A DNA stretch of 64,000 nucleotides from VAZQ01 sp963753575 (lineage in GTDB: Bacteria; Pseudomonadota; Alphaproteobacteria; Rhizobiales; Xanthobacteraceae): positions 2,046,001 through 2,110,000 of the forward strand of contig CAVWCR010000003.1 of the NCBI GenBank assembly GCA_963753575.1, given 5' to 3'. Of the stretch, positions 17,476 through 26,107 are shown one piece after another. The notes under the pieces were generated by a model that worked only from the letters and a program-made list of their open reading frames with translations, did not search any database and was not told where the DNA came from. How positions within the stretch are numbered: position 1 is the stretch's first letter; every line of letters starts with the position of its first letter. The translations under genes and the position numbers were made by a program.

Positions 17476-19419
17476 ATGACGGACATCGACAAGACCGCCT
17501 TGGAAGAGCGCATTCAAGCCGCGACCCGCGCGCTGCTTGAGCGCCAGAAACCGGATGGACATTGGGTCTTCGAGCTGGAGGCCGATAGTACCATTCCGGC
17601 CGAATACATTTTGATGCGGCACTATCTCGCCGAGCCGGTCGACGCCGAGCTGGAGCGCAAGATTGCCGTGTATCTGCGGCGCATACAGGGCGCGCATGGC
17701 GGCTGGCCGCTGTTCCATGAAGGCGCCTTCGACATGAGCGCCAGCGTGAAGTCCTATTACGCACTCAAGCTGATCGGCGATTCAACCGACGCCGAGCATA
17801 TGCGACGCGCCCGCGAGGCGATCCGCGCGCATGGCGGCGCTGCGCGCTCCAACGTGTTCACGCGCATCGCGCTTGCGCTCTATGGCGCCATCTCATGGCG
17901 CGCCGTTCCGGCGATGCCGGTTGAAGTCATGCTGCTGCCGAAGTGGTTTCCCTTCCACATCATGAAGGTCTCCTACTGGAGCCGCACCGTCATCGTGCCG
18001 CTGCTGGTGCTGCTAGCGTTCAAGCCGCGGGCACGCAATCCCAAGGGCATCCGGATCGACGAGCTGTTTCTCGAGCCGCCCGAGCACGCCCGGCTCACGC
18101 CGCGCGCACCGCAACAGAACCGCTGGTGGTTCGGCTTCTTCCGCGGCGTCGATACGCTTCTGCGCGTGCTCGAGCCCGCGATCCCGACACGCATCCGCAA
18201 GCGCGCGGTCGACAAGGCGGTTGCCTTCGCGGTCGAGCATCTCAATGGCGAGGACGGCATCGGTGCGATCTTCCCCGCCATGGTCAACAACGTGCTGATG
18301 TTCGATACGCTCGGCTATCCAAAGGACCACCCGCACGCGGTGATCGCCCGTTTGGCGGTGGAGAAGCTTCTGGTCGTCAACGACCATGAAGCCTATTGCC
18401 AGCCCTGCTACTCGCCGGTCTGGGACACCGGTCTCACCTGTCACGCCTTGCTGGAGGTCGGCGGGGAACGCGCGCTCGCGCAGGTCGACAAGGGTCTCGA
18501 GTGGCTCAAGGAGAAGCAGATCCTCGATGTCGTGGGCGACTGGGCCGAGCAGCGGCCCAATCTGCGCCCGGGCGGCTGGGCGTTCCAATACAACAATCCG
18601 CACTATCCCGATGTCGACGACACTGCCGTGGTCGCGATGGCGATGGATCGCGCCCAGAACCTCAAGGGCGAGACGCGCTATCGTGAGCCGATCGCACGCG
18701 CGCGCGAATGGATCTTCGGCATGCAGTGCAAGAACGGCGGCTGGGGCGCCTTCGACGCCGAGAACACGCGCTACTACCTCAACCATATCCCGTTCGCCGA
18801 CCACGGCGCGCTACTCGATCCACCCACCGAAGACGTCAGTGCGCGCTGCGTGTCGATGCTGGCGCAGCTGGGCGACATGCCCGAGAAGAATGCCAAGGTC
18901 GCTGAGGCTGTCGCCTGCCTGCGCAGGACGCAGCACCCCGAAGGGAGCTGGTACGGCCGCTGGGGTATAAATTACATCTATGGAACCTGGTCGGTGCTGT
19001 CCGCGCTCAACACCGCCGGCGTCGATCCCCAGTCGCCGGAGGTCCGCAAGGCGGTCGGCTGGCTGGTCTCGATCCAGAATTCCGACGGCGGCTGGGGCGA
19101 GGATGGATCGAGCTATAAGCTCGATTACCAGGGCTACGAGCGGGCTCCCAGCACCGCCTCGCAGACCGCATGGGCGGTGCTGGGTCTCATGGCGGCGGGT
19201 GAGATCGATCATCTGGCAGTGGCACGCGGCATCGACTACCTGTCGCGAACGCAGGGCGCTGACGGCCTCTGGGATGAGCCGCGCTTCACCGCGGTCGGGT
19301 TCCCGCGGATCTTCTATCTTCGCTACCATGGCTATCCGAAATTCTTTCCGGTCTGGGCCATGGCGCGTTATCGTAACCTGAAGTCCAGCAACGCACGGGT
19401 CGTCGGATTCGGGTTGTAG
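17476..19419 (+). CDS. shc: Squalene-hopene cyclase
   Basis: This 647-residue class II terpene cyclase turns squalene into hopene and hopanol at the membrane face. The catalytic acid motif is DVDD at residues 379-382, within YPDVDDTAVV. QW repeats recur, for example GIGAIFPAMVN, GGWGAFD, GSWYGRWG and GGWGED. The substrate-channel helix region with PLLVLLAF lies at about residues 175-185. The length is typical (630-680). It sits 22 nt after hpnE, and the next gene starts immediately after its stop, so it is an operon member. Confidence 0.95.
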   Translation: MTDIDKTALEERIQAATRALLERQKPDGHWVFELEADSTIPAEYILMRHYLAEPVDAELERKIAVYLRRIQGAHGGWPLFHEGAFDMSASVKSYYALKLIGDSTDAEHMRRAREAIRAHGGAARSNVFTRIALALYGAISWRAVPAMPVEVMLLPKWFPFHIMKVSYWSRTVIVPLLVLLAFKPRARNPKGIRIDELFLEPPEHARLTPRAPQQNRWWFGFFRGVDTLLRVLEPAIPTRIRKRAVDKAVAFAVEHLNGEDGIGAIFPAMVNNVLMFDTLGYPKDHPHAVIARLAVEKLLVVNDHEAYCQPCYSPVWDTGLTCHALLEVGGERALAQVDKGLEWLKEKQILDVVGDWAEQRPNLRPGGWAFQYNNPHYPDVDDTAVVAMAMDRAQNLKGETRYREPIARAREWIFGMQCKNGGWGAFDAENTRYYLNHIPFADHGALLDPPTEDVSARCVSMLAQLGDMPEKNAKVAEAVACLRRTQHPEGSWYGRWGINYIYGTWSVLSALNTAGVDPQSPEVRKAVGWLVSIQNSDGGWGEDGSSYKLDYQGYERAPSTASQTAWAVLGLMAAGEIDHLAVARGIDYLSRTQGADGLWDEPRFTAVGFPRIFYLRYHGYPKFFPVWAMARYRNLKSSNARVVGFGL

Positions 19420-20814
19420 ATGGCATTGCCGACCGACAACGATATGGTCGCCCTGTTCGCCGCGCGCGAGATCGATCGCTTCGCGATGCACAGCCACCAT
19501 CTCAACGAGCAGATGGTGCGGGTGCTCAGGACCATCGGGTACGACGTCGGCTTTACGCGCGGGGTGGGGCAATATCTCTACGACCGCGCCGGCGCGCGCT
19601 ATCTCGACCTGCTCAGCGGCTTCGGCGTGTTCGCGATTGGACGCAATCACCCGACGCTGCGCGAGGCGTTGAAGAGCGTCCTCGACGGCGAACTGCCCAA
19701 CCTTGTGCAGATGGACGTATCGACGCTCGCGGGCGTCTTGGCCGAGCGGCTCATCGCCCGCGTCCCGTATCTCGACAAGGTGTTCTTTGCCAATTCAGGC
19801 GCCGAAGCGGTCGAGGCGGCGATCAAGTTCGCCCGCACCGCCACCGGGCGGGCAGGCATCATCCACTGCGACCACGCTTTTCACGGCCTCTCCTACGGCG
19901 CGCTCTCGCTCAACGGCGACGACATTTTCCGCGATGGCTTCGGGCCGTTCCTGCCGGGCTGCACGTCGATTCCGTTCAATGATCTCGCTGCGCTGGAGCA
20001 AGCCTTGAATGCGCGCACAGCGGCCGCCTTCATGGTCGAGCCGATCCAGGGCAAGGGCGTCAACATGCCGGCCGACGATTATCTGCGCAGTGCCGCCGAG
20101 CTCTGCCGCCGTCACGGCACGTTGTTCATCGCCGATGAGATCCAGACCGGGCTGGGGCGCACCGGCCGCTTCCTTGCAGTCGAGCATTGGAACGTCGAGC
20201 CCGACATGGTGCTCCTTGCCAAGTCGCTTTCCGGCGGGCACGTGCCGGTCGGCGCCGTGCTGACCCGCAAGCCGATCTTCGACAAGCTGTTCAACCGCAT
20301 GGACCGCGCGGTCGTGCATGGGTCCACCTTCGGCAAGAACGATCTGGCGATGGCGGCCGGCATTGCCACGCTCAGCGTGCTCGAACGGGAGCGTGTGATC
20401 GAGAACGCCGCCCAGAAGGGCGACCGGTTGCTGCACGCCCTGTCGGCGCTGGTTCCGCGGTACGAGCTTCTCCGCGAGGTCCGCGGCAAGGGTCTTATGA
20501 TCGGCGTCGAATACGGGCCGCCACAATCGCTCGCGCTCAAGACCTCATGGAACCTGCTGGAGACCGCCAGCAAGGGGCTGTTCTGTCAGCTGATCACGAT
20601 CCCGTTGTTCAAGGACCACAAGCTTCTCAGCCAGGTAGCCGGCCACGCCAGCCACACCGTCAAGTTGCTGCCGCCGTTGATTATTTCCGAAGAAGACTGC
20701 GCTTGGATCGAACGCGCGTTCGATGCGGTGACGGCGGCCGCTCACCGCGTGCCGGGGGCGGTCTGGTCTCTGGGCAAGACCCTTGTGGATAACGCCATGC
20801 GCGCCCGCGCCTGA
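19420..20814 (+). CDS. hpnO: Class III aminotransferase HpnO (aminobacteriohopanetriol synthesis)
   Basis: This 464-residue PLP-dependent class III aminotransferase begins directly after the shc stop codon. It shows FFANSGAEAVEAAIKFAR, the PLP aspartate motif LFIADEIQTGLGRTG and the Schiff-base lysine in LLAKSLSGGHVPVGA. HpnO converts the ribosylhopane-derived aldehyde to aminobacteriohopanetriol (established in Rhodopseudomonas). Its place in the cluster supports this over generic acetylornithine transaminase, which it resembles only in domain. Last gene of the unbroken hpnC operon. Confidence 0.88.
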   Translation: MALPTDNDMVALFAAREIDRFAMHSHHLNEQMVRVLRTIGYDVGFTRGVGQYLYDRAGARYLDLLSGFGVFAIGRNHPTLREALKSVLDGELPNLVQMDVSTLAGVLAERLIARVPYLDKVFFANSGAEAVEAAIKFARTATGRAGIIHCDHAFHGLSYGALSLNGDDIFRDGFGPFLPGCTSIPFNDLAALEQALNARTAAAFMVEPIQGKGVNMPADDYLRSAAELCRRHGTLFIADEIQTGLGRTGRFLAVEHWNVEPDMVLLAKSLSGGHVPVGAVLTRKPIFDKLFNRMDRAVVHGSTFGKNDLAMAAGIATLSVLERERVIENAAQKGDRLLHALSALVPRYELLREVRGKGLMIGVEYGPPQSLALKTSWNLLETASKGLFCQLITIPLFKDHKLLSQVAGHASHTVKLLPPLIISEEDCAWIERAFDAVTAAAHRVPGAVWSLGKTLVDNAMRARA

Positions 20815-20870
20815 GGCACCGTCTGGAGCCGGCAGGTGAATGGAAACGGCAGTCCACCCATCCCAAAGAT

Positions 20871-20886
20871 GTGGCCATCTGGCCAC
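20871..20886. promoter_or_regulatory. Perfect palindrome between hpnO and hpnG
   Basis: GTGGCCA and TGGCCAC arms (7 bp) flank a 2-nt centre, 57 nt after the hpnO stop and about 120 nt before hpnG. There is no T-run, so an operator or a weak hairpin is as likely as a terminator. A small CGACA/TGTCG inverted repeat lies near 20956-20968. Confidence 0.4.
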
Positions 20887-21008
20887 TATCCGGCAATAAA
20901 GCGCGATCCTGTCGCAGCTTATCCTGCTTTTGGCCCTGCAAGTCGCTCGATTGCGACAATTTGTCGGGCTACAGTTCCAGGTCGAGTGGAATCGGGGGCG
21001 GTGACTCA

Positions 21009-21690
21009 ATGATCGTTGTCGTGGGCTTAGCCTTTGAGGCCCGTATTGCCGCGGGCCCGGGGGTTCAGGTGATCTGCAGCGGCGATGGTCGGCATCTGGC
21101 CCTCTCGCTCGCAGCCGCGGTGCGGGACGGCTGCGGCGGCCTAGTGAGCTTTGGGGTGGCGGGCGGCCTGCACCCGGATCTACAGCCAGGCGACTGTATC
21201 GTCGCATCCGCAATCCTTTCTGGTTCCAGCCGCTTATTGACCGACCCCCGATGGTCGCAAAACCTGATCGATAGGGTTCCGGATGCCATGCCCGGCCTGC
21301 TTGCAGGTGTCCCTGCACCAGTGGCAACCGCCGAAGCCAAGCGCGCCCTGCACCAGAAAACCGGTGCGGTCGCCGTCGACATGGAGTTCTCACATCGTGG
21401 CGAGCGTCGCGGCCAAGCACGCAATCCCGATGGCCGCGATCCGCGTGATCACCGACCCGGCCGGGCGTGCTCTGCCCCAGTCCGCAATCGGCGCCATGCG
21501 GCCGGACGGCACGACCGACTTCGCCGCAATGGCGCGCCTGCTGCTGCGAAACCCCTGGGAGCTGCCCACGATCCTGCGGACCGCTCTGGATGCGCGGGCA
21601 GCGCGCGCTACGCTTCGACGCGGCCGTCAGTTGCTCGGCCCGCACCTGGGATTGCCTGATATCCCTCAGCTCAAACTGGACGTCGCTTGA
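21009..21690 (+). pseudogene. hpnG: Hopanoid phosphorylase HpnG, one-base frameshift
   Basis: HpnG is a nucleoside-phosphorylase-fold enzyme that removes adenine from adenosylhopane to give (phospho)ribosylhopane. The first half reads MIVVVGLAFEARIAA through GLVSFGVAGGLHPDLQPGD to AVAVDME; the second half, SHIVASVAAKHAIPMAAIRVITDPA to the stop at 21690, is in the next frame. The family motif VDMESHIVA is restored by removing one T from the TT pair at 21387-21388. The intact protein would be about 226 residues. If the shift is real, the strain should stop at adenosylhopane, making the nearby hpnO pointless; the intact neighbours argue for a sequencing error or very recent loss. Confidence 0.85.
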
Positions 21691-21706
21691 CGCGCGGCGC
21701 CTCTGC

Positions 21707-22879
21707 CTATTCTGCCGCTTCGAGCGGACGCTGCTGAGCGCCGGCTGCTTTCGCGGCTCGCTCGCTCGTTTCGGCAGAACGAATCTCCGACAGCTTCCTC
21801 TGCACCTGCTCCGAGTACACAAACTGCGCCGGTCGCTGGTGCTCAAGCGATATCTCCGGCGCCATTTCTCCGTCGGTGCGCGGACCGCGCAGCCACACCC
21901 GTAGCGCGGCGAGTGGCTGACTCAACGTCGCGTCGGCGGCGGTCGGCTCGTAGCCGCAATGGGCCATGCAGTTCGCGCACTTTTCGTATTGGCCGGTGCC
22001 ATAGGAGTCCCAGTCGGTGGTCTCCATGAGCTCGTCGAATGTTGCCGCATAGCCTTCGCCCAGCAGGTAGCACGGCTTCTGCCAGCCGAAGACGTTGCGC
22101 GTCGGCATTCCCCATGGGGTGCAATGATAGGTCTGATTGCCGGCCAGGAAGTCGAGAAACAAAGCGGAGTGAACGAGCGTCCAGCGCTTGCCTTTGCCGA
22201 GGGCAAAGATGTCCCGGAACAGCTCCTTGGTCTTGCGCCAATTCAGGAAATGCTCCTGGTCCGGCGCACGCTCGTAGGCGTAGCCGGGCGAGATCGACAC
22301 ACCGACGCCAAGATCCCTGGCGAAATCCAGAAATGCCGCGATGTCCTGCGGCGGATGGCCGTCATAGATCGTGGCGTTGACGTTGACGGCGAAGCCCTTC
22401 GCCTTCGCGGCCTTGATCGCCGACACCGCGCGCTCGAACACGCCTTCCTGGCAAACCGATTTGTCGTGGTGTTCCTTGAGCCCGTCGAGATGCACCGAGA
22501 AGAAGAGATAAGGCGACGGCTCGAATAGATGCAGCTTCTTCTCCAGGAGCAGAGCGTTGGTGCATAGCGACACGAACTTCTTGCGCGCCACGATGCCCTT
22601 GACGATCTCGCCGATCTCCTTGTGGATCAGCGGCTCGCCGCCCGGGATCGCCACCATCGGCGCGCCGCACTCGTCGACCGCGTCAAGACACTCCTTCACC
22701 GACAAGCGGCGGTTCAAGATCGCGTCCGGATAGTCGATCTTGCCGCAGCCGAAGCAGGCGAGATTGCAGCGGAACAGCGGTTCCAGCATCAAAACAAGCG
22801 GATAGCGCTTACGACCTGCAAGCTTCTGCTTCAGCAGGTATGCGCCGATCCGCATTTCCTTGAGAAAAGGAAGCCCCAT
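21707..22879 (-). CDS. hpnH: Radical SAM enzyme HpnH (adenosylhopane synthase)
   Basis: This 390-residue radical SAM protein adds a 5'-deoxyadenosyl group to hopene, the first step of side-chain extension. The cluster-binding cysteines are C38, C42 and C45 (CNLACFGCG), then the glycine motif VAIPGGEPL. The highly conserved HpnH opening MGLPFLKEMRIGAYLLKQKLAG fixes the ATG at 22879, which has a GGAG ribosome site. A C-terminal Cys pair in KCANCMAHCGYEP is typical. It converges on hpnG with 16 nt between stops, and lies 44 nt after ispH on the same strand. Confidence 0.93.
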   Translation of the reverse strand: MGLPFLKEMRIGAYLLKQKLAGRKRYPLVLMLEPLFRCNLACFGCGKIDYPDAILNRRLSVKECLDAVDECGAPMVAIPGGEPLIHKEIGEIVKGIVARKKFVSLCTNALLLEKKLHLFEPSPYLFFSVHLDGLKEHHDKSVCQEGVFERAVSAIKAAKAKGFAVNVNATIYDGHPPQDIAAFLDFARDLGVGVSISPGYAYERAPDQEHFLNWRKTKELFRDIFALGKGKRWTLVHSALFLDFLAGNQTYHCTPWGMPTRNVFGWQKPCYLLGEGYAATFDELMETTDWDSYGTGQYEKCANCMAHCGYEPTAADATLSQPLAALRVWLRGPRTDGEMAPEISLEHQRPAQFVYSEQVQRKLSEIRSAETSERAAKAAGAQQRPLEAAE

Positions 22880-22923
22880 AAGCTCCGCTCTCCAGCTGCC
22901 GGGCTCCCGCCCGATTGTTAATT

Positions 22924-23862
22924 TCAAGATGCCTTGGCCAGTTCCGGCGGCAGCCGGAATTCGATCTTTTCCTGGCGGCCGGGCAGGATCGAGACCTCGA
23001 CCGGCCCCAATCGCCGCAAGGCCGAGATCACATCGTCGACCAGGACCTCCGGCGCGGAGGCACCCGCGGTAATACCCACCGTCTGCATGCCCGCGAGCCA
23101 CTTCGGGTCCAATTCGCTTCCGTCGGCGATCAGATAGCTCGGCCGCCCCTCCTCGCTTCCGATCTCACGCAAGCGATTGGAGTTCGAGCTGTTGGTCGCA
23201 CCGACGACCAGAATCACATCGACAAGCTTGCTCAGCTCGCGAACGGCAGATTGGCGGTTCTGGGTCGCGTAGCAGATATCGCGAGTCTCCGGCCCGACGA
23301 TGTCGCTGAACTTGCGCTGCAGCGAGGCGATGATGCCCTGCGTGTCATCGACGCTCAGCGTGGTCTGCGTCACGTAGGCGACCGGCGTGTCGGCCGGCAA
23401 GGCGAGCGCCTCGACGTCGGCCTCGCTCTGCACCAGGATGACCGGGCTCGGGATCTGGCCCATCGTGCCTTCGACCTCCGGATGCCCGGCGTGTCCAATC
23501 AGGATGAGCTGGCGCCCCTGTCCGACGTAGCGCTTGCCCTGGTTGTGAACCTTCGTCACCAGCGGACAGGTGGCGTTCAGCACCGGCAGGCTGCGCGCGG
23601 CGGCTTCATCTTCGACACTCTTGGCGACGCCGTGGGCGCTGAAGATCGTGACCGCGTCGGCAGGCACCTCGGACAGGTCCTCGACGAAGCGCGCGCCTTT
23701 CGCCTTGAGGCTCTCAACCACATGCTTGTTATGTACAATTTCGTGGCGCACGTAGACCGGCGGCCCATATTTCTCCAGCGCGCGCTCGACAATCTCGATG
23801 GCGCGCACAACCCCGGCGCAGAATCCACGGGGCTGGGCCAAGATGACCTTCATTGCGTCCAT
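22924..23862 (-). CDS. ispH: 4-Hydroxy-3-methylbut-2-enyl diphosphate reductase
   Basis: This 312-residue [4Fe-4S] enzyme of the MEP pathway produces IPP and DMAPP. Cluster cysteines are C15 (PRGFCAG), C99 (LNATCPLVTKVH) and one near residue 200 (RDICYATQNRQ); the substrate histidines are in HEIVHNKH and IGHAGHPEVEGT, and TQTTLSVDDT is present. Length and motif order are those of intact IspH. It is placed between dxs and hpnH, so the operon dxs-ispH-hpnH couples isoprenoid supply to hopanoid extension. Confidence 0.95.
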   Translation of the reverse strand: MDAMKVILAQPRGFCAGVVRAIEIVERALEKYGPPVYVRHEIVHNKHVVESLKAKGARFVEDLSEVPADAVTIFSAHGVAKSVEDEAAARSLPVLNATCPLVTKVHNQGKRYVGQGRQLILIGHAGHPEVEGTMGQIPSPVILVQSEADVEALALPADTPVAYVTQTTLSVDDTQGIIASLQRKFSDIVGPETRDICYATQNRQSAVRELSKLVDVILVVGATNSSNSNRLREIGSEEGRPSYLIADGSELDPKWLAGMQTVGITAGASAPEVLVDDVISALRRLGPVEVSILPGRQEKIEFRLPPELAKAS

Positions 23863-23886
23863 TCCTCGGCGCTTGGCCGATGCTCG

Positions 23887-23914
23887 CTAGTGCTTCGGAA
23901 GCAGAGGGCACTGG
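23887..23914. repeat. Deletion remnant of the CTAG-bounded hairpin repeat
   Basis: CTAGTGC is joined directly to a right arm (TTCGGAAGCAGAGGGCACTGG) of the type seen at 14291-14366. The left inner arm and loop are gone. It lies in the short ispH-dxs gap. Confidence 0.7.
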
Positions 23915-23934
23915 TTGCGGGCGGCATATATAGG

Positions 23935-25875
23935 TCAAGCCCCCTTAGGGGAAGACTTGCCAAAGAATTGCACCACGTCCGAACGGCGGTCTTTACCAAG
24001 CGCCTCGAAGACCTTGGCGACGATGCCCTTCGCATCGAGACCAGCCTTGGCATACATCACGGCCGGAGAATCCTGATCGATAAACATGTCCGGCAGCACC
24101 ATGCTCCGGACCTTGAGGCCCTGATCGAGCGCTCCGTGCTCGGCCAGCGTCTGCAGAACGTAGGCGCCGAAGCCTCCGATGGCCCCCTCTTCCACGGTAA
24201 TGAGAACCTCGTGCTCGCGGGCAAGCCGCAGCACAAGATCAACGTCGAGCGGCTTGGCGAAGCGCGCATCGGCAACTGTCGTGGTGAGGCCATGCGTGGC
24301 CAGTGTCTCGGCCGCGAGCAGGCATTCCGCCAGGCGCGTGCCAAGTGAGAGTAGAGCGACCGTGCTGCCTTCGCGCACGACCCGGCCCTTGCCGATCTCC
24401 AGCGGCACACCGAACTCGGGCATGTCGATACCGACACCGTCGCCGCGCGGATAGCGAAAGGCGCTGGGCCGATCGTCGATGGCAACGGCCGTCGCCACCA
24501 TGTGCACGAGTTCCGCTTCGTCCGCCGCCGCCATGATCACGAATCCGGGCAGACAGCCGAGATAGGGCAGATCGAACGAACCGGCGTGGGTCGGACCATC
24601 GGCGCCGACCAGGCCTGCGCGATCGATTGCAAAGCGGACCGGCAGCCGCTGAATGGCGACATCATGCACGATCTGATCATAGCCGCGCTGCAAGAACGTC
24701 GAATAGATCGCCGCAAATGGCTTGTAACCCTCGGCCGCCAGACCGGCCGCGAAAGTCACGCCGTGCTGCTCGGCGATTCCGACATCGAACGTGCGCGCCG
24801 GAAACTCCTTGGCGAAGATGTCGATGCCGGTGCCGGAGGGCATCGCCGCGGTGATCGCCACGATGCGATCATCCTTCCTGGCCTCCTTCGTGAGGCTCTG
24901 GCCGAACACCGCCGTGTAGGACGGAGCGTTCGCCTTCGCCTTGATCTGCTTGCCGGTGGCAACGTCGAACTTCACCACGCCGTGGTATTTGTCCTGGGAT
25001 GCTTCGGCAGGCGCGTAGCCCTTGCCTTTTTGCGTCACCACATGAACCAGGATCGGCCCTTCCTTGGTGTCGCGGACGTTGCGCAGGACGGGCAGCAAGT
25101 GATCGAGATTGTGGCCGTCGATCGGACCGACGTAGAAGAACCCGAGCTCCTCGAACAGGGTGCCGCCCGTGACCAGACCACGCGCATATTCCTCCATCGC
25201 GCGCGCGCGCTGCTCAAGGAATTTCGGCAACCGCTTGGCCAACTGGTGAACGACCTGACGCAACGACCGATAGGACCGCCCGGACACCAGCCGCGCGAGA
25301 TAGGCCGACAACGCGCCCACCGGCGGCGCGATCGACATATTGTTGTCGTTGAGAATGACGATGAGTCGCGAATCCATCGCGCCGGCGTTATTCATGGCTT
25401 CGTACGCCATTCCCGCCGACATCGCCCCGTCGCCGATCACGCAAACAATATTGTGCGATTGTCCGGCCAGATCCCGTGCCACCGCCATGCCGAGGCCGGC
25501 AGAAATCGACGTCGACGAATGCGCTGCGCCAAAGCAGTCGTACTCGCTTTCGGCGCGCTTGGTGAAGCCCGACAGTCCGCCACCCTGGCGCAGGGTGCGA
25601 ATTTGATCGCGGCGGGAGGTCAGGATCTTATGTGGGTAGGCTTGATGCCCGACATCCCATATAAGCCGGTCGCGCGGCGTGTCGAACAGATAGTGGAGCG
25701 CGACCGTCAGTTCGACCACCCCGAGGCCTGCCCCGAGGTGCCCGCCGGTCACGGCAACCGCGCTGATTGTCTCGGCTCGCAGCTCGTCAGCCACCTGCCG
25801 AAGTTGCTTCTCATCCAGACGCCGGAGATCGGCCGGGGTCCTGATGGTGTCGAGGATCGGAGTAGGTGCTGTCAT
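23935..25875 (-). CDS. dxs: 1-Deoxy-D-xylulose-5-phosphate synthase
   Basis: This 646-residue thiamine diphosphate enzyme joins pyruvate and glyceraldehyde 3-phosphate in the first step of the MEP pathway. Seen are GGHLGAGLGVVELTVALHY, the DVGHQAYPHKILTGR-like block, the ThDP motif IGDGAMSAGMAYEAMNNAG with NDNNMSIAPPVG, the catalytic glutamate in VGIAEQHGVTFAAG, and DRAGLVGADGPTHAG. The ATG at 25875 gives the usual length; the open frame upstream to 26061 has no homology. It is probably the first gene of dxs-ispH-hpnH and divergent from hpnN. Confidence 0.95.
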   Translation of the reverse strand: MTAPTPILDTIRTPADLRRLDEKQLRQVADELRAETISAVAVTGGHLGAGLGVVELTVALHYLFDTPRDRLIWDVGHQAYPHKILTSRRDQIRTLRQGGGLSGFTKRAESEYDCFGAAHSSTSISAGLGMAVARDLAGQSHNIVCVIGDGAMSAGMAYEAMNNAGAMDSRLIVILNDNNMSIAPPVGALSAYLARLVSGRSYRSLRQVVHQLAKRLPKFLEQRARAMEEYARGLVTGGTLFEELGFFYVGPIDGHNLDHLLPVLRNVRDTKEGPILVHVVTQKGKGYAPAEASQDKYHGVVKFDVATGKQIKAKANAPSYTAVFGQSLTKEARKDDRIVAITAAMPSGTGIDIFAKEFPARTFDVGIAEQHGVTFAAGLAAEGYKPFAAIYSTFLQRGYDQIVHDVAIQRLPVRFAIDRAGLVGADGPTHAGSFDLPYLGCLPGFVIMAAADEAELVHMVATAVAIDDRPSAFRYPRGDGVGIDMPEFGVPLEIGKGRVVREGSTVALLSLGTRLAECLLAAETLATHGLTTTVADARFAKPLDVDLVLRLAREHEVLITVEEGAIGGFGAYVLQTLAEHGALDQGLKVRSMVLPDMFIDQDSPAVMYAKAGLDAKGIVAKVFEALGKDRRSDVVQFFGKSSPKGA

Positions 25876-26059
25876 GATTGGAACATCATTGTCACTAGCA
25901 CAACGGGAAGCTGGATGACGCCTTGCCTTGGTATGGCTCTTGATCGCGTTCTTGGAACAATATGGGAGCACCCCGCGTATCGCATAGGGGCGGCGGTACT
26001 GCTCCCCCTCGATGGGTCCGTTGATAACGCCCTGAATAGCCGCATGGTTCACTCGGTTC

Positions 26060-26078
26060 AATGGTTAATCGAACCATT
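26060..26078. promoter_or_regulatory. Inverted repeat in the dxs-hpnN divergent region
   Basis: AATGGTT and AACCATT arms are separated by AATCG, ending 29 nt before the hpnN start. Nearby GGTTCACTCGGTTC half-copies hint at a larger operator. The 232-nt divergent region holds no gene. Confidence 0.45.
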
Positions 26079-26107
26079 AGAGCCGCAAAATCCGGAAAGA
26101 ACAAGAC

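Noticed and set aside
16194..17513. Long minus-strand frame (439 codons) opposite hpnE
   Set aside because: Antisense shadow of hpnE and the adjoining ends; no recognisable motif.
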